Source: Trichoplax adhaerens (taxonomy: Eukaryota > Placozoa > Uniplacotomia > Trichoplacea > Trichoplacidae). Taken from it: 64,000 bases of DNA. Under the pieces are notes generated by a model that saw only the letters and a program-made list of their open reading frames with translations, was not told where the DNA came from and did not search any database. The stretch is taken from assembly GCF_000150275.1 (NCBI RefSeq), contig NW_002060944.1:4971080-5035079 (forward strand), written 5' to 3'. Of the stretch, positions 39,201 to 51,135 are shown piece by piece. The number at the start of each line of letters is the position of its first letter. Position 1 is the stretch's first letter. Made by a program: the position numbers and the translations under genes.

Positions 39201-42200
39201 ATCTATTCTTTGTGAATTACTGCATTTCATCACATATCATATCCCTCCGCATATTTATTCATAAATACACTATGCATACAGTATATCGTATTCACTTTCA
39301 TAGATAAAATCTACTTACTTGCTGTTATGATTGCCCAAATTTAAAGGTAAGTAAACGGTTGATGTATAATTTATTGCAGAGACAGACACACAAAATAAAG
39401 TTAGGAATGTCAGTACAATACTTTTACATTAAATTATACCACATCCGTGAAAATCTTTGCCCAAAAAATCAAATTTAGAATTCATTATAACTTACTCGCT
39501 AAATTTTCATATTCCATTAGTGATCAGAATTTCATAAAGGTAAAGGAAAGATAATAAAATCTTATCGTCAATATCAGTATTTATCAGCGATTGTACCACA
39601 TAGTTTCAAGCGATTAACATAACACTATATTAACGATGATATCCACTTCAGGCGTTCAACTAGGCAACATATTACTTTCTACCAATGCAATAATGCTACG
39701 GTAGATCCTTTATGACGTACTATTATTAAATATACAGTATAATATTGACTTAATAACAAATTTCAACAAGAAGATTCGTTAATCATTCGTGATATTAAAT
39801 AATATCCAGAATCACTTTATGTGCCCAGTGAAGTATTATCGCTCCACTTACAATATCGTATAAAGATTGTGACTGCAAGTCTAACCTAGTGATACTTAAA
39901 CTTAAACATGTCGTTTAATGCTATGTATAAACTAAAGAGAAGTATGCTAAAGATAGTCATCGTAGAGATGTAACGCAAAGCATTCACATGATCAACGATA
40001 GTACTTACGCACTATTTCCCACAATCCAATGTTTCAATTTGCGAAATAAAAGTAAAACAGAAATTAGTTAAAAATTATATTAATTACTCAAGAACCTGTA
40101 ACACTTTAAAGCTAATTAATTTAATTATAAGTCCTTCCTTTAGCACAAATACTGTAAACTTTCTATAATTATAATGTACTGTACTATATCCTGACCAAAC
40201 TAATATAAATGTACGTACATGCAATTTTTTAATGCTATATTAAATTATAGACTACTTGATATTAAGGCGTTGGACAATACTGATTGTTATGAAGGTAAAG
40301 CTTCGGCCTAGATCTTATGTACGTAATACTAGAATTTTTGCAGTAATATCTAGTTAATCAAGCAACTCGACGTGCCATCTTTGTAAGCCTAGACATGGCT
40401 AATCACTCTACAATGGGTATATACTGGATAAAAATGACTACCTACAAGTAATGCCATTTTAAAATATACTGTATTAAGAAGGGAGTTAAAATTAGCAGCA
40501 CTAGGGTAACTTTTTCCTATTGATATCTGCCTTATAAAGTTCAAAATAGCTATTAATAAGTCTATGTACTTACTTCCTGCATAGTTTGCATCAATAGGCG
40601 AGCATGACCGGTTACCAAAGAGGTAATATAAGGATTTACAATTAGATTTATAAATCTTAAGATCAATTAATCTAAGTACTCAACGTAAAATATCTGAACG
40701 CAATGTAACTAAATTTTAAATCTTGAAATAATATAATTTCTTAAAGCTAGTAGAGCAAATTAAAGTAACGGAAATGCACTGTAAACATTAAAATGAAACT
40801 AAACCCTCCTAAAAGAATATAGTACGGTATTAATTGTAAGCTAGTATTCATCGCGTTTTCTGCAGGTATTTATAATTTCATGTTTCGGAAAGCTTCATGT
40901 ATGTATTTACAGTATATTATAAATAAAAAAATTGTCTCATACTATTTTCGTATTTTTAACAGTTTTTTGACAAAAATTTGAAAATTTAGAATGCAATATA
41001 AAGATTTAGCAATACTAAACTTACGGTCTAAATTTTTTATTACGTATCCGAAGCCATTACAGTTGGGCGTCATTATAACGAAATATAATTAAAAGATAGA
41101 ATTGATCAGTTTAAGTAGCATCGTCTCAAATAAATAGCCTTTTATTGAGCTAATGTCGAAGAATCTAGCGCTAGCTATGCCATATACAGCAAAAGGAAAT
41201 TTTTATTGTCCTTTATAAACTAATGCTGTAATAAAAACATATTTATTTCCTTTCGTAATAAGTGATATTACTAAGCTGATTTTAAAGGCATTATGCCTAC
41301 TTAATGAAAATCTCTTATAATCCTCTAAATACGAGAAATGTATTTCTATTATGAGTCACTGGTAATTTGAAAGCTTCAGCAGCTTTTCACATTTAATCTC
41401 TATTATTAAAATAATAATTTTAATAATCGTAGATCTAGTTTCTTTCGATTATAATTTGTGGGTTTTATATAATCATATAAAATTAATACAGTTCTGATTT
41501 TCTTCTATATTCACAGGGAAGTGAGACATGTTTTGGGCACTATATAATTAACATTCGAACTTACTTGCTATAGGATTTCAATTTCATTGATATTAATCCG
41601 AAATAAAAGAGATGCCGAAGAGTAAAGTATACGAACAAAAATAACAAAAATTGATTAGAAAAATTTTAAATTTAAAAAGCACCAACGGAATATTATGTTC
41701 AGTATGTATAGTTGTTAGAAAGAAATGATAATTTCGATAATTATAGGCCTTTTTTGTATCTAATTTATGCTATATGCATGATGCTTTTCAATTAATTGCG
41801 GTCAAAAAGAGAAATCTCCGAGAAGCATTAAACTTTCAGAGAGTTATAAAATATCAGATTAACTATAGCTGAAGAACGATATAGTACAACTAAAATTATA
41901 TCAGAGTCCTAACTTTTGAACATTACGACAGTGTAATTTACGATCAAGCAACTAAATATCCGAAATTATTAATATAATAAAATGCCTTATAGGATGCTAT
42001 TCTACAACTTTTTTTTATGGGAATTTTCAAGATTTTTTTACGTGAAATAATTCATACGTTACTTACCGACTGTAAAATCATTTTCAATTTCATGATTAGC
42101 CATCAGATATTACAGTATCATAAAAAATTCAAAGATATCCAAAACTATTAGAGCTAATTTATCAGCATACAAGCAATTTTGTTGCATTTAATGTAGATAA

Positions 42201-45200
42201 ATCAAACTATATAACCATAATGGAAATAAAGATAAGGATAGTACTGTAATCAGTAGCAGAATAATACAAGATTCTAGCCACTATATTCAGTAATTGATAC
42301 TTACCAGCTAATAAATATATAATTGTTGAAGGCACCAAGGTTAAATGAAAGAAAACATTACGCAAGGAATGGTTAGAAACAACAATAGGAAAAATTCTCA
42401 GAATTATTTTAATGAATTATCAAATACAACATAATATTAGTTTGCGATAGTGCTACTTACAGTCTATTGCAATCACGGTTGTACAACGCAGTATAGCATG
42501 TTGACGAAAAATAGACAATTAAAAACTAATCTACTTAAATAGCTTCCAAAAACTTTCATATAGGCCGAATATTAAATTACTAAACATAATTAACTATTTT
42601 ACTTAAATCTCGTTCTACACAATACAGTATACAACGATTTGGTAAAGCTTAGATTAAAAAATCATCAGTTAATTTAAACAAGATGTTTCTTTTATAATAA
42701 TGATATTAAATTGATACTAATTACTGACCTCCTAGTTTATTGCCGTATCCGATCATAAGACATACAAGTGAACAAATTAGAACAGAAATAAAAAAACGAA
42801 TAGGTAAATTTTATCCTGAACCAGACTATATTAAATGCTCATCTACAATCTATCGCCGATAAGTAACAGAATTACATTTAGCAGGCTATATCTTAAATAA
42901 TAATCTACGCTTAATATGATCATAAACATCATAATAAAAATGCCGACTATCAGTATGATCTCTACGAAAGCAGGGTAGAGCAATATAATAAAAAGAAATA
43001 AATACTAACCGGCTATAAAGATCACAGAACCGTCCGAGATTCCATAAAACGAGATGTGATGAAAAGATAGATGCACATTTTCATTAGCTTCTGAGACGTT
43101 TAAATTTTTTTAAATATCAACGCAGAAAGATCTCTATAGGTACTATATTCCTTTTAAAATGTCCCACTCAAACTGTTATCAGTACATGAAACTGGAAACT
43201 ACTACACCTTTAACCTAAGAATATTTACTTAAAATTTGAAAGATGTCAATATCAATCTGAAATTTTATGAAGCTTAAGTATGCGCAGATAATAATACAAC
43301 TACTATCAGATAGAACGTTTTTTTCCACATTTTAAATATTATCCGTAAAATAACGTAATATTTCAAGGTTGATTTAAAGACATGCGAGCAGTTTCATGAC
43401 CACTAATTAATATAGTGTAATTTACCGAACTATTGAAGTTTGAATCGTTAATAACCATAATTAGTATATACTTAATTATAAAACTAATATTTTACGGCAT
43501 ATTCAGATTGCAACGTAATTCGGATATCATTAATACTGTACTTACAGGCTATTGGTTGCCAGTACAGATCCAGTAGGTAAGTAAAGGATGAGAACATAGA
43601 TAAAAGTCAGTTTCAATATAAGTACCGCTGTATATCGAAAACAATTTTGCATGACATATAGAGTATTTACTAGGTATTTCAACAACTATCTAAAGTTATA
43701 TTAAATTGATACTGTCATAAAAATTAATTGCTAATAATTCAAATTACTTACCGTCGATGAGTCCTGGCACTAATACTGTTTGAGTTGATAGCAAAGATCA
43801 TAATGGAATCCAAGTATTAAACAGATATAATACAACTCACATTATAAAGGACAGCCTTTAATAAATCGATCTTATTCAATCTCTCAATCGACTTACAGTA
43901 TATCTATCCTATATCGTCAATAAGTAAAATTGTAAATAATTAGTAATAAGCTGAAAGCGCATATCCTCTTTAGTATACTGGGGATTAAGATAATTAAAAA
44001 TATCAAAAAGATTTCAGTTTAACTTACAAATCATCGATACTATGTTATGAACCAGAAAATTGTGAAGCAAGATCCGTAAAAGTTAGTATTTTCAGATTGA
44101 ACGTAAAATCTCTGTATAAATTCCTAGGCTTACCTATCATCGATCCTAAAATAGATACAAAAGTAGTTAAGAATTAGTTAAGAATTGGTACTACAAAATA
44201 TAAAATTTGCGGCTAAGTTGCCGTAAAAATCAACGGGTCATTGCCAACAGGTGGTAACTATCCGTATTGGTATTACTAAAGATTTTCCTCTGTGGTTGTA
44301 AACTTAGTACTTGTTAAATACTCCGTATACTTTAGTTTATATGTTAAGATTGTACTTACTGATACTATCAAAAGTACCTTAAATGTATATGCGCAGTTTG
44401 TAGCATTATAGGTTTACAGCTTACAATAAATAGCGATTTTAGCTCACTAAGATGTGCGCATGAATCATAAACTTGTAGTAAACTTATAAATCATCTATTA
44501 GGCTAATATTTTATTTGTATCCATACTTACGGCATGGAAATCCTGTTGTGTTTGGTCGTTAAAAGAATACACGAAAGCCAGTATTCATATTAGAAATTTT
44601 GCGTAATATCACTCGTAAATATATAACATCTACAACGAATATTCCGACTTACGGTAAGTCCAATCTACGAAATAGTTATTTAGGGTGTAGAGGGAAGATG
44701 TAATAATCATAAGTTCGTTTCTAGTCATTGAAATCTATCAGGCCGTACAATATCGCATTAACTTACGGAACTTCAACCCTAGTAACGATAACAGAAAGCG
44801 TACAATTATTTATTGTTGAAATGACCGTTATGTAATTGCAAAATTATTGCTTATACCAATCTGGTACTATTTTAGCAATTACATACTTAAGGTAAAACGA
44901 TTTAATGAATGTAACAAATAGTTTTACAGCTAAATATGCGATAATTATAAAATAAAAATATTAGACATCCCTGAGCTGCTTAACTTATGAAAATGACTAT
45001 GATAAATTATAAATATTTAGACATGAATTTAAATCTTAATGTGAAGTATTTCAATTCTATGATGACAACGTTATAGAAAGGTGCAATTATTTGGTATTCA
45101 GCCACAAATTATAATTTTTATAATAAAGCGCGATAAATTAACTACGACGTATTTTATATTAAAATATTTCGTATACTAACGGTGCTTCGTCAATAAACAT

Positions 45201-48200
45201 CTCGCTGATGTTTTCAGGAATCCAAAATAATCAGAAAGATATATAAGCCATTACATAAACTGAGACCAGTAATCGCGGTATTAAGTTAATTTTCAACTTA
45301 CGATAATTCCACTCTGCGAGATATTAATAATGAAGAACTAATTATTTGCAAACATAGCAGCTCGATTCGTACTGAAAGTCATTGGAATGTTATTTCTTAA
45401 CTTACGGTGCTCCGATCCTAATGACAATATTAGAAATTTAGAGTTAATTTGTATATAGAAATAACCATATAGCAGAGCAATCTTAAAAATATATCAATTC
45501 TATTACCACAGTATCTACATTTACAGGCTATATATAAGCTATAATAACGTGTAGAATATAAGATTTGGAATAACTTACGATGCTTGCAAACTAAACGCAG
45601 AGCAATTAGTACCACAAATTGCAGAAATAAGATGACATAATTTTCATTAGTAATCAAGTAGCTTTAATTTCTTAGGTTTACTTTCAAATAATTGGCTTAC
45701 TAGGCTGCGATCCTATCAGCAAAAACAACAAATAAATAATTACATTTGAAGAACTTGCAAATTTACCTTACTTTAATTACTAACAAAGTCAAGTAGTTAC
45801 TATTCCTTATTAAAAACTTACGCTTCATCCATCCTAATAGGTTAGACCAAAAAACGGAACCATTTTAAAAATGACACATACCATTAGTGAATACGATTAT
45901 CTATTTCCTAGCTGTTATTGTCTTCTATTATTCCAAAAATACCAAGCACTACTTACGTTGTATTAACCCTACCAGTACAACGTCGAAAGAATTCAATTAC
46001 AACTTAGAACTACTCCGATCTTAGCAATATGCAATGAAGATAAAACAAATTTAAATCTTACGTCTCTTTCTCTCTGGAGTTCAATTAATAAGAATGGAAG
46101 AAATTGAAAAGTATTACCAATAAATTTTGTAAATGGAAACCCATTGATAAGGGGGCTACAGGTATACGTAGATTCTATCTTAACTTACGTATTATTAACC
46201 CTAAATAAGCAATCAATTTAGAAGTCAATTTTTTTTGACTTGAGATCATAGAAGGCTTACAGCAGTTAGCAAACAGTTTAAACCTATAGCAGTTCAACTT
46301 ACGGTGCTGTCGCTCTAAAATTGGGCGATTAAAGGAGCAAAAATAAGATTTAAAATAATGTTGAAGATGTTACTAATCATTGCTTGCAAATAAGAGGAAG
46401 TCGGTCTATATTAATCATTAACTCACGGATCTTCAATCCTAAATATAATAACGACTACCATTAATAAATTAAAAAATATCTTAATAAATCCTAAGATAGC
46501 TACGAATTGATAACATATCAGCTCAATGCAATAATAATAACTAAAATGTAAATCTCTTTGTAAAATATTCATTCTACGTTATTGATATCACTGTAGTCAG
46601 TCCATAAATGATTACAGAGCACTGTTGTATTCTCGTCTGTCTAGTGTCATACTGATATGTGGAAAAAATCTAGTAAGCACGAGACACGATCACAAAAGTG
46701 AAAACTTACATGGTGCTGAGAAATTAGTATCCACGATGAATAGTATTCCAATTAGTGATAAGAATTAAAGGATAGCAGGTAGTATTAAAGCAGAGAAGAC
46801 ATAAATTAACTTCTAGGACAATTTAAGGTTATAATTTGGAATATATCCAACTGCAAATAGTTGTAGATAAAGCGATCAAATTTGCTAACTAGAAATAATG
46901 ACAAGCTAGTTTTTGCCTAGCCATGTAGTAACACTATTGTAATAATAATTGTAATAATAATCGATCTTAACATAAATAAAATTATGCAAGTAGTAATACC
47001 GTAATAGCTACGTTTAAGGAATTCCACATCATACTATTGCAACATAACTGAAGCAAAGCTAACAAGACAGAAATACTATCTGAGAAATAGCAACTTACGA
47101 AGTTCCATTCCTTCATATTTTATTGTTTCGGGCATGAAGTCAAGAAATTGAGAATTAAATTAGTGATCAAATTTCATTTTTACTACTACTGCATTTTCTA
47201 AAATAAAGCCACTATTTGCTATTAGATAGATCTTATGGTCAGCTTAAACTGACACTTGAAATATATCAAATATTTATTTAATTTGTAACCAATACGTTTA
47301 AATCTACTATTAGGTTTCTCCAGCCCAGCACTAATTGCAGCAGTTATTATAATTAAAAATTAGCTCATAATAAAAGCCCTATCTAACAACTATTTCAGAA
47401 CCGTCATTTCAAGTTTACAACCACAAATTGCCTAGCTAATTGCAATCATTATAGGTGCGAGAAAGCAAAAGCTATTTTATTCATAATTTAAAATTATAAA
47501 TAATTAGAAATCTGCTACAGTATACAGCTTCATCAAACCTAGTGCTAAGAACTGATTCCAATATTGCATATCATCGTAAAGCAAAAGCTAATTATTTTTT
47601 ATGTATGTTTCAAAATTGGTCACTTAAGATAATGGGTGCAGCAGTATAGCTTTGACTTTTGAATTTTATGTCTATCAAAGTATCGCTTGTAACAAGAATA
47701 CTAACTTTGATGTCTCCACTTCAAAGAAATGATGACTTCAAGGAAGAGACGCCAGCGGGAATGCATCCAATTGTAGTATTGTGAAGGAATGAATTAATAA
47801 CCAGAGTAATTTTGGCATATTTATAAAGATAATCATAATTGAAAGCAAATAATCTTTAAGATGAACTAACGCTAATCAGAAAATAAAGGCAATAACAGGA
47901 AATAGACTAAGTTGTACTTGTTTAAATACACTTAATTGGAATCAGACTACTATACTCGTATGTGCAATAATATTGAGAATTTGTCTTAACTTACGTCTTT
48001 TTCGTTCTAAAAATAAAAAATCAAAGAAATACGAGTACAATTAGTCTCAGTGATTAGAGGAAAATATTTTTAGTACTTTTCCTCGAAATATTATAATTTC
48101 ACTACATGAAAGCTTAGCAGCAGGTCAAAAATATTAGTAGTAGCAAGTCGGCATTAAAATTAGTTGTATACGCGGGACGGAGTAAGAAATAGTCTTGCTA

Positions 48201-51135
48201 TTACGTCGACGGCATACGCGAATCGTAAAATTACATAAAGTAATTTTATCGTCGTGTGTCCTATCATAAACTTTTAGAACTACATCGTTCTAGAGGGCCT
48301 TGGTCCTGATCATTTGCGTGGACAGTATTGTATACGTTATTACTGTATTTTATACTGCGATTTACCAATAATTATATAAGTGCTGGTGATACTACTTCCC
48401 TTAATTAAGAAGGAGTTAGTATTATTAATACGCGGTTTTAAACTACGGATAATATTGGAATCATTCTACTAGACGATGGTAGGAACTAAACAGGAATAAT
48501 CAGAGTTTTTTCTACTATACAGTCTACAATAAAGGATAAGATTAGTCCCTGAAATTCGATGGCTATGGACGATCACTTACGTTGCATTTGCCCTAAAAAA
48601 GAAGCAAAAAAGATGATGTATTTTACTTTTACATCTTACCAATAGCACTATCACATTTTCAAGACGCTCAATCTTCATTCGATAATCAGCAGTAGTTTTT
48701 ACTATTCAATTTTGAAAGTTTACTTTGTTGTAAGCTAACATTTAGTTTTAACTATAGCCATGAATAACTTACGTATCTTCAATTCTATGCACCCATGTTA
48801 CAGTACATTTTTGGAAGAAATGAAAAAAGTATTAGTAGTCCAGAATAATCACGGATAACTTCTAGTGAAGCAAATAGAATCATTGGACAGCTTACTCATC
48901 CAATTCGGAGCTAAATCAAAGAAAGAAAAGCAATTTTAATGATCATGATAGTGTTCCGCCATTACCCTCTTTGAGAAGATTTCTGCTGATTAATATCATA
49001 TACGCTATTAACGCTATTAAATTACTGACTTACTCTGCGTCAATGTCGAGCCAATGACTACAAAAAGTGGCAAAGAAAGATAGACAAGTTATTCATTTTG
49101 AACATATAGACGAATGACCATAGATAAATTTTTGAAAGCTATTGCTATACAATATTGCTTATAAATTCTATAATGAATTCATTTCAGCTTGAGTTCTAGT
49201 AAATAACGTGTAGACTGCATTTCAAAGACAGTTTTTGAAGGCCTACTGTGTAATATAGCATGAGCACGTCAATTTCAAAGAGTAAAATGAAATATGCAAA
49301 ATCAGTTATGAATATTTGCTTGTCGAGTGATTATCTTACATGAAGTATAATGTAGTCAAGGATATTGAGCAAGATAGCAATACGAATGACCATAGATAAA
49401 TTTTTGAAAGCTATTGCGATACAATATTACTTATAAATTCTACAATGAATTCATTTCAGCTTGAGTTCTAGTAAGTAACGTGTAGACTGCATTTCAAAGA
49501 CAGTTTTTGAAGGCCTACTGTGTAATATAGCATGAGCACGTCAATTTCAAAGAGTAAAATGAAATATGCAAAATATCAGTTATGAATATTTGCTTGTCGA
49601 GTGATTATCTTACATGAAGTATAATGTAGCCAAGGATATTGAGCAAGATAGCAATACGGTACGGAATTATTCATTAATTATTTAATTAGTGAATTTTTCG
49701 CCATATTGAATTGCCGCTAGAACTGACTGAGGTCAATTGGCTTTCAATTGGCTTGCTTATGTATGGTACTGTACAAAGTAAACTGTTCGTGAGTAGTGAG
49801 CACGTGTTAGCTAGACTTGACCCACGGAATAGACGTGTGGTAGCGAAGTGTCATGCACGAGTCACGACATCATTGGATTGACTTCTAAGACCGTAATTGT
49901 TTCAAAGCAAGTGGTGTCAACGTGTCAACTCTGTCACTCAAGGCATGACGCGACGAGAAAAAACGCGGGATCATACCGGAATTGACAATCCACAGGGAAG
50001 AATACTTAGTATAGAAACTATAGAAATTACAAAGTAGAAAAGCGAAATTCCATACAAACGTATTTGCGCCGTCTATCCGATATATACTGTAGAATCCCAA
50101 TAACTTTTCTATGATGGCGCTTTATGCATTCAATGACGAACTGGAATTGTATCCATTTTAATGGATAGAAAAAATAAAAACATTCAATGCTATCCTTCTG
50201 CTAAAATTATCCTGTTGTCGCACCGTATTCGACAACGACTACAAAGTCTGTAGTCCATATCGTAAGAAAAGAAACTAGAATAAGTCCTGCCGTCCCAAGG
50301 TTACAGTAGAATAGGCTAAGACGCTTTTTTATGGTGCCGCTAATATGATAACCGTTGTGCTCTAAAAGACTAAACTACTATTCATTTAAAGCAAGCAGTA
50401 AAAATAATGCTATACAATTCTTCGGATAAGTTATCATGATGCTTTAAATTACCTTCGGTTTCCCCTAAATGACACAGATAGAAGGAAAGAAACGGTCATT
50501 TGATTAATATACAATATAACGGCAAAGTGTGCACCCTATACGCGCACAAAATGGAGACAAATATTCTCATATATCAAGATAGATAACTTACGATCGTTTG
50601 CTTTCGTATCATTAAAATTGGATGGAAAATCATTGCATGGATTTATTCATTACTAAGTCGAAATTGTATGAAATATTATTAAATTTTATTAACTATTACA
50701 ACGAGTTTCCAGTGAATAATGTCCAAAAAATTGACTTACTTTTTCATACGATTTCAAAGAGTTGAACCATCCGCCAAAGTCACATTGCGGAAAATAGCAC
50801 AAAAGTAAGATTCACCATTCCATCAATATAATTATTATAATAATGTCGGTTATACGTGCGTATTTGCTGAATATGATTGCTAATAACCTACCTCAAGATA
50901 CCCCTAGATAAAAAGATAGTGACAAAGTCAAAATTATCATTTTATTCCTGATTAAATTTTAAATTTAGAACAAGTCTATCGGTATTAAATTCTCGAACTC
51001 GGATTTAAAAAAATGTAATTGAATACTTTCATCGAAAAGATAAAATGACAAATATAATTACATTTCAACTGGTGCCATGAAATGGCAGACAAGAGCGATC
51101 GTTAAACTGATCGTTATCAATTTCATCGATGTCAT
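33283..51135 (-). CDS. Micro-exon gene: predicted secreted protein encoded by about 56 exons
   Basis: Predicted CDS of about 528 bases (175 residues) spread over 17.9 kb. Exon 1 is 51062-51135. There follow 28 small exons between 50903 and 43752, a run of 3-base exons between 43548 and 33537 interrupted by one 21-base exon, and a last exon 33243-33289 in which TGA is read at 33283-33285. Nearly every exon has an AG acceptor behind an A/T- or pyrimidine-rich intron end and a GTAAGT-type donor. All exons used are multiples of three, so phase 2 set by exon 1 is kept to the stop. In that phase the 12-base exons contain no stop codon, whereas phases 0 and 1 meet several. Product: signal peptide, four-residue-periodic linker, basic two-cysteine tail. 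No homologue is known to me; schistosome micro-exon genes have the same design principle. Expected to be secreted. Confidence 0.82.
33537..43548 (-). CDS. Run of about 25 three-base exons plus one 21-base exon
   Basis: Three-base exons start (lowest coordinate) at 43546, 43010, 42729, 42461, 42305, 42067, 41565, 41025, 40574, 40009, 39496, 39319, 38883, 38492, 38190, 37654, 37002, 36790, 36487, 35910, 35198, 34974, 34535, 33773 and 33537. A 21-base exon is at 39852-39872. Typical contexts are CTAG/GAA/GTAAGTAATT at 38883 and ATAG/CCT/GTAAGTAC at 43546. Most donors are GTAAGT; exceptions are GTTAGT (43010), GTCAGT (42729), GTGAGT (34974), GTAAAT (34535) and GTAGGT (38190, the least certain exon). 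Introns are 0.15-0.85 kb. In phase 2 each exon gives one base to one codon and two to the next. The tail reads RRLRRLC, then a linker with NLYTIFD, then KKK and LAKCRKFG, and ends SNN. Confidence 0.78.
43752..50903 (-). CDS. Block of 28 small exons (22 of exactly 12 bases)
   Basis: Exons in transcript order: 50892-50903, 50592-50600 (9), 50453-50464, 50353-50361 (9), 49034-49057 (24), 48896-48910 (15), 48773-48784, 48581-48592, 47995-48006, 47099-47110, 46710-46715 (6), 46427-46438, 46303-46314, 46189-46200, 46062-46073, 45957-45968, 45822-45833, 45701-45712, 45579-45590, 45406-45417, 45302-45313, 45181-45204 (24), 44767-44778, 44653-44664, 44531-44542, 44134-44145, 44028-44039, 43752-43763. 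Those without a length are 12 bases. Each 12-base exon supplies one base to a leading P/T/S codon, three whole codons and two bases of the next. The result is four-residue steps such as PVEV, PLDL, PISM, PIDD, SIDD. Intron spacing is often only 100-150 bases between 44.5 and 46.4 kb. The exons at 50592 and 50353 have the weakest sites. Confidence 0.8.
43897..43903 (-). other. Candidate 7-base exon that would change frame
   Basis: GATAG acceptor, seven bases ATATACT, then donor GTAAGTCG, between the 12-base exons at 44028 and 43752. Its splice signals are as good as those of accepted exons, but the length is not a multiple of three. If used alone it moves the downstream 3-base run to phase 0, which is also open and stops at the first codon of the 47-base exon. 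It may be alternative or a chance match. Confidence 0.35.
44360..44364 (-). other. Candidate 5-base exon (alternative 18-base form to 44377)
   Basis: TTTGATAG acceptor, TATCA, donor GTAAGTAC. An upstream AAG acceptor would make an 18-base exon 44360-44377, but that form has an in-frame TGA in phase 2. The 5-base form alone leads to a stop at the junction of the exons at 44028 and 43752. Used with the 7-base exon (5+7=12) the frame is restored. Left out of the main model. Confidence 0.35.
49111..49655. repeat. 272-base tandem duplication inside a micro-exon gene intron
   Basis: Starting CGAATGACCATAGATAAA at 49111 and again at 49383, the two copies are almost identical through GATATTGAGCAAGATAGCAA. 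They differ by single substitutions and a two-base insertion in the second copy. It lies in the 1.3 kb intron between the exons at 50353 and 49034. Confidence 0.95.
51062..51135 (-). CDS. Exon 1 of the micro-exon gene: signal peptide
   Basis: ATG at 51133-51135 opens MTSMKLITISLTIALVCHFM, followed by APVE and the first two bases of the next codon. A short polar N-terminus, a hydrophobic core (LITISLTIALV) and a small residue after it are a typical signal peptide. The donor is GTAATT after GAAAT, which leaves phase 2. The frame is also open upstream to 51270, but the stretch CTTTCGATCAAG directly before the ATG looks like an acceptor, so exon 1 may begin exactly at the start codon. An overlapping plus-strand frame (51077-51262) is a shadow. 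Confidence 0.75.

Noticed and set aside
48632-48646. Eight-base unit between the exons at 48773 and 48581 (acceptor GATAG, donor GTAAGATG)
   Set aside because: Length breaks the frame and no compensating unit lies nearby; the 21-base alternative has an in-frame stop.
50720-50880. GTAAGTCAA donor-like site near 50746 on the minus strand
   Set aside because: No AG acceptor gives a short open segment; the only one, at about 50870, opens segments with stops in all three phases.
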